64,000 bases of DNA, taken from assembly GCF_001187505.1 (NCBI RefSeq), contig NZ_CP012150.1:3720001-3784000 (forward strand), read 5' to 3'. The notes below the pieces were generated by a model. It ran no database searches, was not told the origin of the DNA, and saw only the letters and a program-made list of their open reading frames with translations. Positions 18,253-26,774 of this stretch are shown piece by piece (the first letter of the stretch is position 1; every line of letters starts with the position of its first letter). Source of the stretch: Mycolicibacterium goodii (GTDB lineage Bacteria > Actinomycetota > Actinomycetes > Mycobacteriales > Mycobacteriaceae). The position numbers and the translations under genes were made by a program.

Positions 18253-19932
18253 ATGTTGTGGATGGACGCCCCAACTCGAACCCGAACCCGAGGAACCGAG
18301 AAAGCCTTACCGACCGAGACCGCGCGGCCATCGCGCACCGCGACCGGTTCCACCGCGCGCGTCAAACACCGGGGCGTGTTCGACGGCTACAACAAGCTGG
18401 GCCACTACCGGAAGGCCTTCGACGAGATGTTCGACGCGTCCGGCAACGTCCGCGGACCGTACAAGGGCATCTTCGCCGAGCTTGCTCCCTCCGACGCCTC
18501 CGAACTCCAGGCCCGCGCCGACGCGCTCAGCCGCGCCTTCACCGATCAGGGCATCACGTTCTCACTGTCGGGTCAGGAGCGTCCGTTCCCGCTCGACCTG
18601 GTCCCTCGGGTGATCTCGGCGGCCGAGTGGTCGCGACTGGAGCGGGGCATCCGGCAGCGGGTCAAGGCGCTGGAGATGTATCTCGACGACATCTACGGCG
18701 AGCAGGAGATCCTGCGCGACGGGGTGATCCCGCGCCGGTTGGTCACCTCCTGTGAGCATTTCCACCGCGAGGCCGCCGGCATCGTCCCGCCCAACGGGGT
18801 GCGCATCCACGTCGCGGGCATCGACCTGATCCGCGACGACAAGGGTGACTTCCGGGTGCTGGAGGACAACCTGCGGTCGCCGTCGGGGGTGTCCTATGTG
18901 ATGGAGAACCGGCGCACCATGGCCCGGGTCTTCCCCAACCTGTTCGCCACCCACCGGGTGCGCGCCGTCGGCGACTACTCGTCGCACCTGCTGCGGGCGC
19001 TGCGCAACGCTGCACCCACCAACGTCGCCGATCCCACGGTCGTCGTGCTGACCCCGGGTGTCTACAACTCGGCGTACTTCGAGCATTCGCTGCTGGCCCG
19101 GCAGATGGGTGCGGAGCTGGTCGAGGGTCGCGACCTGTTCTGCCGCGACAACGTCGTCTACATGCGCACCACCGAGGGGGAGCGGCAGGTCGACGTCATC
19201 TACCGCCGCATCGACGACGCGTTCCTCGACCCGATGCAGTTCCGCCCGGATTCGGTGCTCGGCGTCGCGGGCCTGCTCAACGCGGCACGCGCGGGCAATG
19301 TCGTGATCTCCAGCGCGGTCGGCAACGGCGTCGGCGACGACAAGCTGGTGTACACCTACGTGCCGACGATCATCGAGTACTACCTCGGTGAGAAGCCGGT
19401 GCTCGCCAACGTCGACACCTACCGCTGCTGGCTCGACGACGAGCGCGAGGAGGTCCTCGACCGCATCGACGAACTCGTCATCAAACCGGTCGAGGGGTCC
19501 GGCGGGTACGGAATCGTCTTCGGCCCGGACGCCGCACCGAAGGAACTGCAGGCGGTCGCCAAGAAGATCCGCAACGATCCGCGGGCCTGGATCGCTCAAC
19601 CGGTGATGCAGTTGTCGACCGTGCCCACCCAGATCGACAACAAATTGGTGCCGCGCCACGTGGACCTGCGCCCGTTTGCGGTCAACGACGGTGACGACGT
19701 GTGGGTGCTGCCCGGCGGGCTGACCCGGGTCGCGTTGCCGGAGGGGTCCTTGGTGGTGAACTCCAGCCAGGGTGGCGGGTCGAAGGACACCTGGGTGCTG
19801 GCGTCGCGGGCCTCGGTCGCCGACCGTGAACTGGCGGCCGCGGAGGTGGTGCGGGCGCTGCCGAAATCCGCCAGGGGGCCCAAGAGCGAGGCCGCCGCCG
19901 ACAACTCGTCCCAGCAGCAACAGCAGCAGTAG
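18253..19932 (+). CDS. circularly permuted ATP-grasp type 2 protein
   Basis: This family is predicted to form peptide-like bonds by ATP-dependent ligation and is usually found with alpha-E and transglutaminase-like partners. About 559 residues; the conserved core runs from GYNKLGHYRKAFDEMFD through VIPRRLVTSCEHF, LRSPSGVSYVMENRRTMARVFP, the DVIYRRIDDAFLDPM segment and the KPVEGSGGYGIVFG loop. The start is uncertain: ATG 18253 gives a length close to Rv2411c, while GTG 18376 sits at the first conserved residues and the frame is open to 18130. The C-terminus ends in six glutamines. It opens a three-gene operon matching Rv2411c-Rv2409c. Confidence 0.85.
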   Translation: MLWMDAPTRTRTRGTEKALPTETARPSRTATGSTARVKHRGVFDGYNKLGHYRKAFDEMFDASGNVRGPYKGIFAELAPSDASELQARADALSRAFTDQGITFSLSGQERPFPLDLVPRVISAAEWSRLERGIRQRVKALEMYLDDIYGEQEILRDGVIPRRLVTSCEHFHREAAGIVPPNGVRIHVAGIDLIRDDKGDFRVLEDNLRSPSGVSYVMENRRTMARVFPNLFATHRVRAVGDYSSHLLRALRNAAPTNVADPTVVVLTPGVYNSAYFEHSLLARQMGAELVEGRDLFCRDNVVYMRTTEGERQVDVIYRRIDDAFLDPMQFRPDSVLGVAGLLNAARAGNVVISSAVGNGVGDDKLVYTYVPTIIEYYLGEKPVLANVDTYRCWLDDEREEVLDRIDELVIKPVEGSGGYGIVFGPDAAPKELQAVAKKIRNDPRAWIAQPVMQLSTVPTQIDNKLVPRHVDLRPFAVNDGDDVWVLPGGLTRVALPEGSLVVNSSQGGGSKDTWVLASRASVADRELAAAEVVRALPKSARGPKSEAAADNSSQQQQQQ

Positions 19933-19941
19933 GGGGTTCCG

Positions 19942-20919
19942 ATGCTGGCGCGCAATGCCGAATCGTTGTACTGGATCGGCCGCTATGTGGAGCGGGCGGA
20001 CGACACCGCCCGCATTCTCGATGTGACGGTGCACCAACTGCTGGAGGATTCCAGCGTCGACCCGGATCAGGCGTCGCGAACGTTGCTGCGGGTCTTGGGG
20101 ATCGAGCCGCCCACCGACCGCCTCGACGTGTGGTCGCTGACCGACATCGTCGCGTTCAGCCGTGGCACATATGGCGGCGCGTCGATCGTCGATGCCATCT
20201 CGGCGGCCCGGGAGAATGCCCGCGGCGCCCGTGAGGTGACCTCCACCGAGATCTGGGAGTGCCTCAACACGACGTACAACGCGCTCGCCGAGCGCGAGCG
20301 GGCCGCCAAACGTCTTGGGCCGCACGAGTTCCTGTCGTATGTCGAGGGCCGCGCGGCGATGTTCGCCGGCCTGGCCGATTCGACGTTGAGCCGCGACGAC
20401 GGCTATCGGTTCATGGTGCTGGGCCGCGCGATCGAGCGCGTCGACATGACTGTGCGGTTGCTGCTGTCCCGGGTGGGCGACAGCGCGTCGTCGCCGGCGT
20501 GGGTGACGCTGCTGCGTTCTGCCGGTGCGCATGACACCTATCTGCGGACCTACCGCGGTGTGCTCGACGCCGGGCGGGTGGTCGAGTTCATGATGCTCGA
20601 CCGGTTGTTCCCGCGGTCGATCTTCCATTCGTTGCGTCTGGCCGAGCACAACCTCGACGAGCTGCTCAACCGGCCGCACAATCGTCTCGGCGCCACCGAC
20701 GAGGCGCAGCGGCTGCTGGGCCGGGCCCGCAGTGAGCTGGAGTTCCTGCAGCCGGGGGCGCTGCTGGAGTCGTTGGAGATCCGCCTGGCCAATCTGCAGA
20801 AAACCTGCCGTGACATCGGAGAAGCATTGGCGCAGCAGTACTTTTACTCGGCACCCTGGGTGGCCTGGACCGACGCGGGGCGCGGGGACGCGCTCGTCAT
20901 CGAGGAAGGTGAGATCTAG
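19942..20919 (+). CDS. alpha-E domain protein
   Basis: The alpha-E family is an all-helical domain found beside circularly permuted ATP-grasp ligases; its biochemical role is unknown. The 325-residue product starts MLARNAESLYWIGRYVERADDTARILDV, the standard opening of the family, and has the DDGYRFMVLGRAIERVDMTVRLL segment about midway. It begins nine bases after the ATP-grasp stop behind a G-rich ribosome site and ends directly against the start of the transglutaminase-like gene, so the three products are made together. Corresponds to Rv2410c. Confidence 0.87.
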   Translation: MLARNAESLYWIGRYVERADDTARILDVTVHQLLEDSSVDPDQASRTLLRVLGIEPPTDRLDVWSLTDIVAFSRGTYGGASIVDAISAARENARGAREVTSTEIWECLNTTYNALAERERAAKRLGPHEFLSYVEGRAAMFAGLADSTLSRDDGYRFMVLGRAIERVDMTVRLLLSRVGDSASSPAWVTLLRSAGAHDTYLRTYRGVLDAGRVVEFMMLDRLFPRSIFHSLRLAEHNLDELLNRPHNRLGATDEAQRLLGRARSELEFLQPGALLESLEIRLANLQKTCRDIGEALAQQYFYSAPWVAWTDAGRGDALVIEEGEI

Positions 20920-21759
20920 ATGTGGCGTATGCGCGTGGTGCACTCGACGGGCTATGCCTACAAGTCACCGGTCACCGCGTCCTTCAACGAGGTTCGGCTG
21001 ACACCACGTTCGGACTCGCGTCAGAACGTGATCCTCAACCGCGTGGAGACCGTCCCGGCCACCAGGTCCTACCGGTATGTCGACTATTGGGGTACCGCGG
21101 TGACGGCGTTCGACCTGCACGCCCCGCACACCGAACTGGAGGTCACGTCGTCCTCGGTGGTCGAGACCGAGGTCGGTGAGAAACCGGAGGAGAAGGTCAG
21201 CTGGGACGATCTGCGGTCCGAGGCCGTGATCGACCGGTTCGACGAGGTGCTCAGCCCCACGCACTACACGCCGCGCAGCAAGCGCATCGAGCGTGTCGGT
21301 AGGAGCATCGCGAAAGAGCACGACCCGTTCGAGGCGGTGATCGCGGCCGCGCAGTGGGTGCGCAGCGAACTCGATTACGTCGCGGGTACCACGGGCGTGC
21401 ACTCGTCGGGGCTCGACGCGCTGCGCGAGGGTAAGGGTGTGTGCCAGGACTTCGCGCACCTGTCGTTGATCATGTTGCGCGGCATGGGTGTTCCGGCTCG
21501 ATACGTGTCGGGGTATCTGCATCCCCAAGGCGAGGCGGCGATCGGCGACACCATCGACGGCCAGAGCCACGCCTGGGTGCAGGCGTGGACCGGCGGCTGG
21601 TGGGACTACGACCCCACCAACGACAGCGAGATCAACGAGCAGTACGTCAGTGTCGGGGTGGGGCGCGACTATTCGGATGTGGCCCCGCTCAAGGGAATCT
21701 ACTCCGGCGAGGGGTCCACCGACCTCGACGTCGTCGTGGAGATCACCCGGCTGGCCTAG
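20920..21759 (+). CDS. transglutaminase-like cysteine protease-fold protein
   Basis: This is a predicted peptidase or amidase that would act on products of the ATP-grasp partner. In 279 residues the Cys-His-Asp triad is readable: C175 in GKGVCQDFAHL, H217 in QSHAWVQAW and an aspartate in WWDYDPTND (about 229-231). The N-terminal part (about 1-90) is the beta-rich bacterial N-terminal transglutaminase-like region. Its stop overlaps by four bases the stop of the convergent fusion gene, which marks the end of the conserved backbone here. Corresponds to Rv2409c. Confidence 0.88.
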   Translation: MWRMRVVHSTGYAYKSPVTASFNEVRLTPRSDSRQNVILNRVETVPATRSYRYVDYWGTAVTAFDLHAPHTELEVTSSSVVETEVGEKPEEKVSWDDLRSEAVIDRFDEVLSPTHYTPRSKRIERVGRSIAKEHDPFEAVIAAAQWVRSELDYVAGTTGVHSSGLDALREGKGVCQDFAHLSLIMLRGMGVPARYVSGYLHPQGEAAIGDTIDGQSHAWVQAWTGGWWDYDPTNDSEINEQYVSVGVGRDYSDVAPLKGIYSGEGSTDLDVVVEITRLA

Positions 21760-22904
21760 AACAGCCCACCGGTGAGCGAGAGGAGCTGGCGGGTGCGGGC
21801 TTTGGCGAGCTCACAGTAGTTTCGTGCGGCTTCTCGGGCGCCCACGCGGTCGCCGCGCTCGAGTGCCTCGAGCAGGTCGCGCTGGGCGGCGAGGAACGCG
21901 GTCGACGACTGGGCGGTGTTTCCGAAGCTGCGCATCATGACGTTCTTGATGCTCAGCGACCCGAACGCTGCGATCAGCAACGGGTTACCGGACAACGCGA
22001 CGATCGCTTCGTGGAACGCGTAGTTCGCGTCGAGGTAGGCGTGGAAATCCTCGAACCGGTCACCGACGAGGTGCCGCGACATCGTCTCGAGGTGGTGGCG
22101 CGCGATCGCGAGCTGCCCGGGGTCGGCCTGATCGCCGACGCAGTCGATGACTCCGAGCTCGATCGCGAGCCGCGCCTCGAACGTGGAGTCGGAGGTCTTG
22201 ATGTCGAACGGCGCGATGACATAGCCGCGTTGCGGGTCGCGCAACACCAACCCGTCTGCCGCGAGCCGGGTGAGCGCGTAGAACGCCTGCGCCCGGTCCC
22301 CTTCGAGACGGTCGGCGAGTTCGTCGACGGTGACGACCTGCTCGGCGGTGAACACTCGGCTGAGCACCATGTCGCGGGCCCGCGAGTAGGCACTGTCGTT
22401 CCGCTCGAACTCGAATCTGCCGAAGCCGCCCCGAAAGTAGGTCAGGGGAGCGCCGTCACTTGCCGTCGCGGACACCACGAACCCGAAGAACACCGAATGC
22501 GTTCCCCCGACCACCTGTTCGGTCACCTCACATTCGAGTGCGGCGATCGCATCGGACAGGATCACCACGTCCGCGATCCCGCGTTCGATCGGCACCCCGG
22601 CGAACTTGTCCGGTCGGGGAGCGGCGAACTGGTGGGCGAGATCGGCGTGTGACTGGCCCAGGACGTTGACGGTGTAGCGCCCGCTGCGCTCGATCGCGGC
22701 GGCCGTGGGCACCGCATTGTTGATGCACGCCAGCATCATCGGCGGCTCCATCGACAGCGAGGTGACCGAGCTGGCGGTCATACCGTAGTCACGGCCGTCG
22801 GCCCGGGTCGTCACGACGGTCACGCCACTTGCCAGGTGGCCGGCGACATGCCGGAACAGGTCCGTGTCGACCCCACCCCCGGTGGTCACATAGTCCTGGG
22901 TCAC
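21756..22904 (-). CDS. flavin reductase fused to a winged-helix/FCD (GntR-FadR type) regulator
   Basis: Two domains are fused in about 382 residues. Residues about 12-165 are a flavin reductase-like FMN-binding domain, with LASGVTVVTT, the GMTASSVTSLSMEPPMML motif and GRYTVNVLG. Such domains reduce FMN/FAD for two-component monooxygenases. Residues about 170-240 form a winged helix (VDELADRLEGDRAQAFYALTRL), and about 245-380 an FCD ligand-binding domain with FHEAIVALSGNPLL. The start is set at GTG 22904, six bases after CAGGAG; ATG 22910 is too close to that site. The architecture suggests a redox- or ligand-responsive regulator that also supplies reduced flavin to the monooxygenase at 26774-27862. 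That function is inferred. Confidence 0.85.
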   Translation of the reverse strand: MTQDYVTTGGGVDTDLFRHVAGHLASGVTVVTTRADGRDYGMTASSVTSLSMEPPMMLACINNAVPTAAAIERSGRYTVNVLGQSHADLAHQFAAPRPDKFAGVPIERGIADVVILSDAIAALECEVTEQVVGGTHSVFFGFVVSATASDGAPLTYFRGGFGRFEFERNDSAYSRARDMVLSRVFTAEQVVTVDELADRLEGDRAQAFYALTRLAADGLVLRDPQRGYVIAPFDIKTSDSTFEARLAIELGVIDCVGDQADPGQLAIARHHLETMSRHLVGDRFEDFHAYLDANYAFHEAIVALSGNPLLIAAFGSLSIKNVMMRSFGNTAQSSTAFLAAQRDLLEALERGDRVGAREAARNYCELAKARTRQLLSLTGGLF

Positions 22905-22942
22905 GAGCATCTCCTGTCGTTGCACTGTCGCCCTCAATTGAA

Positions 22943-22957
22943 CGGGCGCGACGCCCG
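22943..22957 (-). promoter_or_regulatory. small hairpin upstream of the flavin reductase-regulator gene
   Basis: CGGGCG and CGCCCG flank a three-base loop, forming a perfect six-pair stem about 40 bases before the gene's start. It could be a leader hairpin or operator half of the divergent region. No function can be assigned. Confidence 0.3.
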
Positions 22958-22965
22958 GCAATCAC

Positions 22966-22980
22966 TCACGGACTTCGTGA
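22966..22980. promoter_or_regulatory. inverted repeat TCACG-N5-CGTGA, candidate operator
   Basis: A perfect five-base inverted repeat with a five-base spacer sits between the divergent fusion gene and the Gfo/Idh gene. The fusion protein contains a FadR-type DNA-binding domain, so autoregulation here is plausible. A similar CGTGA-N7-TCACG pair occurs before the amidohydrolase operon (about 38238-38254). Confidence 0.35.
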
Positions 22981-23054
22981 ATCTGGGCGGGGGTCGATGG
23001 CGCATGGGGACACGGCTGGGTTGATCGGTGACGGATTCCGACACGCCGGGCCGC

Positions 23055-23074
23055 GAAGTTCACGTTCGACGACA
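23055..23074 (+). promoter_or_regulatory. shared island motif, copy 1 (upstream of Gfo/Idh gene)
   Basis: The 20-base sequence matches the one at 28024-28043 at 18 of 20 positions; the joint consensus is GAARTTCACGKTCGACGACA. It ends 36 bases before the GTG of the Gfo/Idh gene. Two near-identical copies in the two main divergent regions of the island suggest a common regulator site. Confidence 0.5.
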
Positions 23075-23110
23075 ATGCACGAGCGTCGGCTGGGCCCTTG
23101 ACTGTTCGAT

Positions 23111-24103
23111 GTGATCAATGCAGCCGTTGTGGGACTCGGATGGTGGGGTGGCAAGGTCGTCCGCGACCTGTCCGGAAGTCACGACGTCCGGGTGGTGACC
23201 GGGGTCGACATCAGTGCCGACGCGCGCGCCGCGGCGCGTCCGTATGTCGCCGATGTTCACGACAGCTTCGACGACGTCCTGCGCGACGACTCCGTGGATG
23301 CGGTGATCCTGTGCACCCCACACAAATTTCACACCGAGCAGATCATCGCTGCCGCCGCGCACGGAAAGCATGTTTTCTGTGAGAAGCCGCTGAGCGGTTC
23401 GGGGGAGGACGCCCGGCAGGCGGTCGCGGCGATCAAGGCCGCGGGCCTGCAGCTCGGTATCGGCCACGAGCGCCGATTTGAGCCGGCGGTGACCGATCTG
23501 CGGCAGGCGATCGCCGACGGCGAACTCGGGGTGCCGCTGATCTTCGAGGGCAACTTCAGCCAGGACAAGTTTCTCGACCTGCCGGCCGAGAACTGGCGGC
23601 TGTCGGCGATCGAAGCCCCGGTCGGTCCGTTGTCGGCGACCGGCATCCATCTGGTCGATCTCGCGATCAGCATCCTCGGCCGACCCACCCAGGTGTGGGC
23701 GCGATTGTCCACGCAGGCAACCGCATTCGCCAACGGTGACACTCTCGCGATCACGCTGGCTTTCGAAAAAGGCCAGACCGCGCTGATCACCGCGGTGCTC
23801 ACCACGCCGTTCGTCGGACGGGTTACCGTGCTCGGCTCAGAGGGCTGGGTGGAGATCCGTGACCGGACACACCCCGAGGCGCCGCAGGGCTGGGACGTCA
23901 CCCGTCAATTGCGTGGCCGACCGGCTACGTCGCAGTTCTATCCACCGCACTCGTCGGTGCGCGAGAACATCGAGACCTTCGCGATGGCCGTGGCGGGGAA
24001 AGTTCCCTATCCGGTCCCGCTCGACGAGATGGTCGCCAACGCCTGCACGTTCGAGGCGATCACCCGGTCGGCCCATACCGGCGCGGTCGAAACGGTGCGA
24101 TGA
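23111..24103 (+). CDS. Gfo/Idh/MocA family NAD(P)-dependent oxidoreductase
   Basis: This family oxidises or reduces sugars, cyclitols and related polyols or imines. The 330-residue protein has a Rossmann start (AAVVGLGWWGGKVV, about 4-17) and the EKPLSG motif with the conserved lysine near residue 95, followed by the C-terminal beta-sheet domain with GPLSATGIHLVDLAI. It starts with GTG 23111 and is followed closely by the PucR-type regulator. Together with the two paralogues at 34922-37160 it suggests a polyhydroxylated or sugar-like moiety in the substrate of this island; that is inference. Confidence 0.85.
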   Translation: MINAAVVGLGWWGGKVVRDLSGSHDVRVVTGVDISADARAAARPYVADVHDSFDDVLRDDSVDAVILCTPHKFHTEQIIAAAAHGKHVFCEKPLSGSGEDARQAVAAIKAAGLQLGIGHERRFEPAVTDLRQAIADGELGVPLIFEGNFSQDKFLDLPAENWRLSAIEAPVGPLSATGIHLVDLAISILGRPTQVWARLSTQATAFANGDTLAITLAFEKGQTALITAVLTTPFVGRVTVLGSEGWVEIRDRTHPEAPQGWDVTRQLRGRPATSQFYPPHSSVRENIETFAMAVAGKVPYPVPLDEMVANACTFEAITRSAHTGAVETVR

Positions 24104-24194
24104 GGCGGACCCACGATGCGTCGAACGCCGACTACCATCGCGGCAGGGTGTGACGCAGGTCGCACCGCCGCACAACCCTCCGAGGTGTTACTCG

Positions 24195-25511
24195 ATGTCG
24201 ACGACCGTTCACCGGACCGCTGAGACCAATTCGCCCGTGACCTCGACAGCCGATGCGATGCCTGCGCCGCTGAACCTGTGGCGGGACGAGCGGCCCGTAC
24301 CCTCCTGGGTGCAGGAGGTCGCGCGCGGGTTCGACGTGGACGCGCTCGTCGACATCATCATCGGACGCTGCCTGGGCGTCGCCTTCCCCAACCACATCGG
24401 CGACGACGAGTTTCGTGCCCATTTGACGGCGAGTACCCGCGCCAACGCGCACTGCCTGAGATCGGTCATCGCGGGTGACATCGCCTTGGAGGATGTCTAT
24501 CTTGAGCAGGTGCTGTCGTTCGCGACGGTGCAGGCACAACTGCGGATCCCGCAGAAGTCGATGCAAAGGTCGTATCGGGTCAGTTTTTTCACGATGTGGG
24601 AGGCCTGGATCGGCTTCCTGCGCCGGGTGATCATCGACCGGGACATCGACCGCGACGAGGCCGCGCTGGCGATACAGCTCCTGACCCAGACGATCCTCGG
24701 ATACCAGGATTTCGTCGCCTCACAGGTGGCCGAGACCTACACACGCGATTACGAGGCGCTCAACCGGTCCCGTGCTCACATGCGACGCAATCTGGTGAAG
24801 GAGATCCTGCGGGGTGAGGGCAACGCGCTGGCGGTATCGGACACCGCGATCCTTTCCTACGACCTGAGCTGCCGGCATATCGCGGTCCTGCTGCCGACGC
24901 TGGCCGAGGGGGCCGCGACACAACTTTCGGTCGGCATGCGTGCCGCGGTCAGCTGTCAGCATTCGCTGGTCTATCCGCTGACGCTGAGTTCGACGGTGGT
25001 TTGGCTGGGGCGTATCGGGGAGTGGAAGCCGGCCGTTCTCGACGCCCTCGACGGAGTGCTCAAGGAGGCCGGAGTCGTCGCAACACTCGGCGGACCGCGT
25101 GCCGGCATAGACGGATTCCGCGAGAGCATGGAAGAGGCCATGGACGCCGAACGGATCCGGGCAGCATGGGGCGACTCGGGTGCACCCGCGGTGGTGCACC
25201 ACGACGATGTGGGCCTGGAGATCCTGCTCATGCGCGAGCCTGACCGGGCCAGGACGTTCGTCGAACGCGAACTCGGCCCACTCGCGCGGGACACGGTCGA
25301 GGCCGCGCGACTTCGTGAGACGCTGGAAGCGTCCTTCCGGTTCGGCTCACACGTCGCCGCGGCCGAGTACCTCCAACTGCACGAACACACCGTGCGCAAC
25401 CGCCTGCACAAGGTCGAGGAACTCATCGGGCGTCCGCTGGCCGAGCGTCGCACCGAATTGCAGGTCGCCGCCCGGCTCGTGCGCCTGTTGCCCGCTATGG
25501 GCCAGGCGTGA
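24195..25511 (+). CDS. PucR/CdaR-type transcriptional regulator
   Basis: This is a predicted activator responding to a catabolic substrate. The 438-residue product ends in the PucR C-terminal helix-turn-helix (about 375-435), with ASFRFGSHVAAAEYLQLHEH, TVRNRLHKVEELIGRP and ERRTELQVAARLV. The N-terminal half (about 40-240) is a helical sensor region of the type seen in many actinobacterial members, and a GGDEF-like/PucR-associated region lies between. The start is ATG 24195; the long upstream extension is a shadow of the Gfo/Idh gene. Its end overlaps by 17 bases the convergent alpha/beta-hydrolase gene. It is a candidate controller of the island. Confidence 0.82.
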   Translation: MSTTVHRTAETNSPVTSTADAMPAPLNLWRDERPVPSWVQEVARGFDVDALVDIIIGRCLGVAFPNHIGDDEFRAHLTASTRANAHCLRSVIAGDIALEDVYLEQVLSFATVQAQLRIPQKSMQRSYRVSFFTMWEAWIGFLRRVIIDRDIDRDEAALAIQLLTQTILGYQDFVASQVAETYTRDYEALNRSRAHMRRNLVKEILRGEGNALAVSDTAILSYDLSCRHIAVLLPTLAEGAATQLSVGMRAAVSCQHSLVYPLTLSSTVVWLGRIGEWKPAVLDALDGVLKEAGVVATLGGPRAGIDGFRESMEEAMDAERIRAAWGDSGAPAVVHHDDVGLEILLMREPDRARTFVERELGPLARDTVEAARLRETLEASFRFGSHVAAAEYLQLHEHTVRNRLHKVEELIGRPLAERRTELQVAARLVRLLPAMGQA

Positions 25512-26223
25512 GCAGCTGGGCTTCGAGCAGATCGGCGAACTGCCGCGGCGATTCAGCGACGCACGCATGCCTGCCCGGTAGCCAGTTCACGGTGCCCGCA
25601 CCGGTGGCCCGGGCCATCCGGATCGCTGCGTCGCGGAAGGGCTGCGCGTCGTCACGCCCGCACACCACCACAACCGGAACTTGCAGCGCGCCAAGGGGAT
25701 CGCTGAGATCCACCTCGGCCAACAGGTCGCACGCGCGTGCGTAGCCCTCCGGATCGGTACCTGCGAACACCTCACGCGCCCGCATCACCCGTGCGTCGCC
25801 TGCCGCGCCAAACTCAGGGGTGAACCACATTTCGACCATTGGCTCGACCAGGCTCTTCAGCTCACCTCGGCGGGCGACCGCGGCCCGGTCGCGCCACATC
25901 CGGCGCATCGGTTCCGGATACACCGGCACCGTGTCCACCAACACCACTGATGCGACGAGATCCGGCCGGTCCAAGGCAATCTGCTGGGCCACGATGCCGC
26001 CAAGGGACATCCCGACCAGGTGCACCGTCGTGCCGGGGTCGAGCCGGCCGACGACCGCATCGGCGAACGCGGCGACGCCGGCGCCGCGCGGCAGAGTCGC
26101 GGCCGAGCCGTGACCGGGCAGGTCGAACGCGATATGGTCGCGACCGCCCAGCTCGGCCCGGACCTCGGTCCAGAAGTTCAGGTCCGCTCCCAACGGGTGC
26201 AGAAACACGAGCGGGGTTCTCAC
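25495..26223 (-). CDS. alpha/beta hydrolase (enol-lactonase-like)
   Basis: This is a cytoplasmic hydrolase of 242 residues. The catalytic triad can be read as S73 in VGMSLGG, an Asp in VVCGRDDAQ (191/192) and H219 in LPGRHACV; the oxyanion region is FLHPLGAD near the N-terminus. The closest family memory is PcaD-like 3-oxoadipate enol-lactonase. The start is the GTG at 26223 that overlaps the stop of the upstream gene as GTGA; the longer frame upstream is a shadow. It is third in an operon with the luciferase-like monooxygenase and the carboxymuconolactone-decarboxylase-like gene, which fits hydrolysis of an oxygenation product. Confidence 0.85.
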   Translation of the reverse strand: MRTPLVFLHPLGADLNFWTEVRAELGGRDHIAFDLPGHGSAATLPRGAGVAAFADAVVGRLDPGTTVHLVGMSLGGIVAQQIALDRPDLVASVVLVDTVPVYPEPMRRMWRDRAAVARRGELKSLVEPMVEMWFTPEFGAAGDARVMRAREVFAGTDPEGYARACDLLAEVDLSDPLGALQVPVVVVCGRDDAQPFRDAAIRMARATGAGTVNWLPGRHACVAESPRQFADLLEAQLLTPGP

Positions 26224-26774
26224 GGCAGCCTCTCGTAATTGTCGGGAACCGTTGTGCGCGCGGCGTTCATGGTCATCGCCAGCGTCGTGTAGTAGCCCAC
26301 CGTCACAATGGCCTCCACGACGGCGACGTCGCCCGCGGCCATCACCGCGTCGGCGAACGTGTCGTCGCTGACGGCATGGTCGCGCCCGAGTTCGATGACC
26401 AGCCGCCAAAACGTGCACACGTCGGGCGGGCCGGTGGGCGCCCCCCGGGCCGCGACGGCGGCGATGACGTCCTCGCCCAGTCCGGCCTCACGCGCCATCG
26501 GAACGTGATGACCCCATTCGAAGTCCTGGTCCCAGTCACGCGCGACGAGCAGAATGACCAACTCGCGCAGATGATCCGGTAGCTCGGACTCGAAACGCAG
26601 GTATTCGCCGACGAGCTGCACACGGGTCATCAACTCGGGCGCCCGCAACAGCGGGACGAACGGGCCGAACAGCCCGCCGCGCGGCCCGGACGTTATCCGG
26701 TCCACCGCACGTTGTTGCTCCGGGCTGAGCGAGGCAGGCAGAGGCAACCGGTCGGCGGAGCCGTGTTCGGCCAT
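26220..26774 (-). CDS. carboxymuconolactone decarboxylase-like protein
   Basis: This 184-residue protein belongs to the AhpD/carboxymuconolactone decarboxylase fold. It has the LRELVILLVARDWDQDFEWGHH region with the EWGHH pattern of PcaC-type proteins and no CxxC pair, so an AhpD-like peroxidase role is unlikely. The start is ATG 26774, which overlaps the monooxygenase stop as ATGA. Placement between a luciferase-like oxygenase and an enol-lactonase-like hydrolase suggests decarboxylation or isomerisation of a ring-derived intermediate. The substrate is unknown. Confidence 0.83.
   Translation of the reverse strand: MAEHGSADRLPLPASLSPEQQRAVDRITSGPRGGLFGPFVPLLRAPELMTRVQLVGEYLRFESELPDHLRELVILLVARDWDQDFEWGHHVPMAREAGLGEDVIAAVAARGAPTGPPDVCTFWRLVIELGRDHAVSDDTFADAVMAAGDVAVVEAIVTVGYYTTLAMTMNAARTTVPDNYERLP

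Noticed and set aside
18562..20943. 793-codon open frame on the minus strand
   Set aside because: It is the antisense shadow of the ATP-grasp and alpha-E genes; its His/Arg/Val-rich composition and lack of motifs argue against coding.
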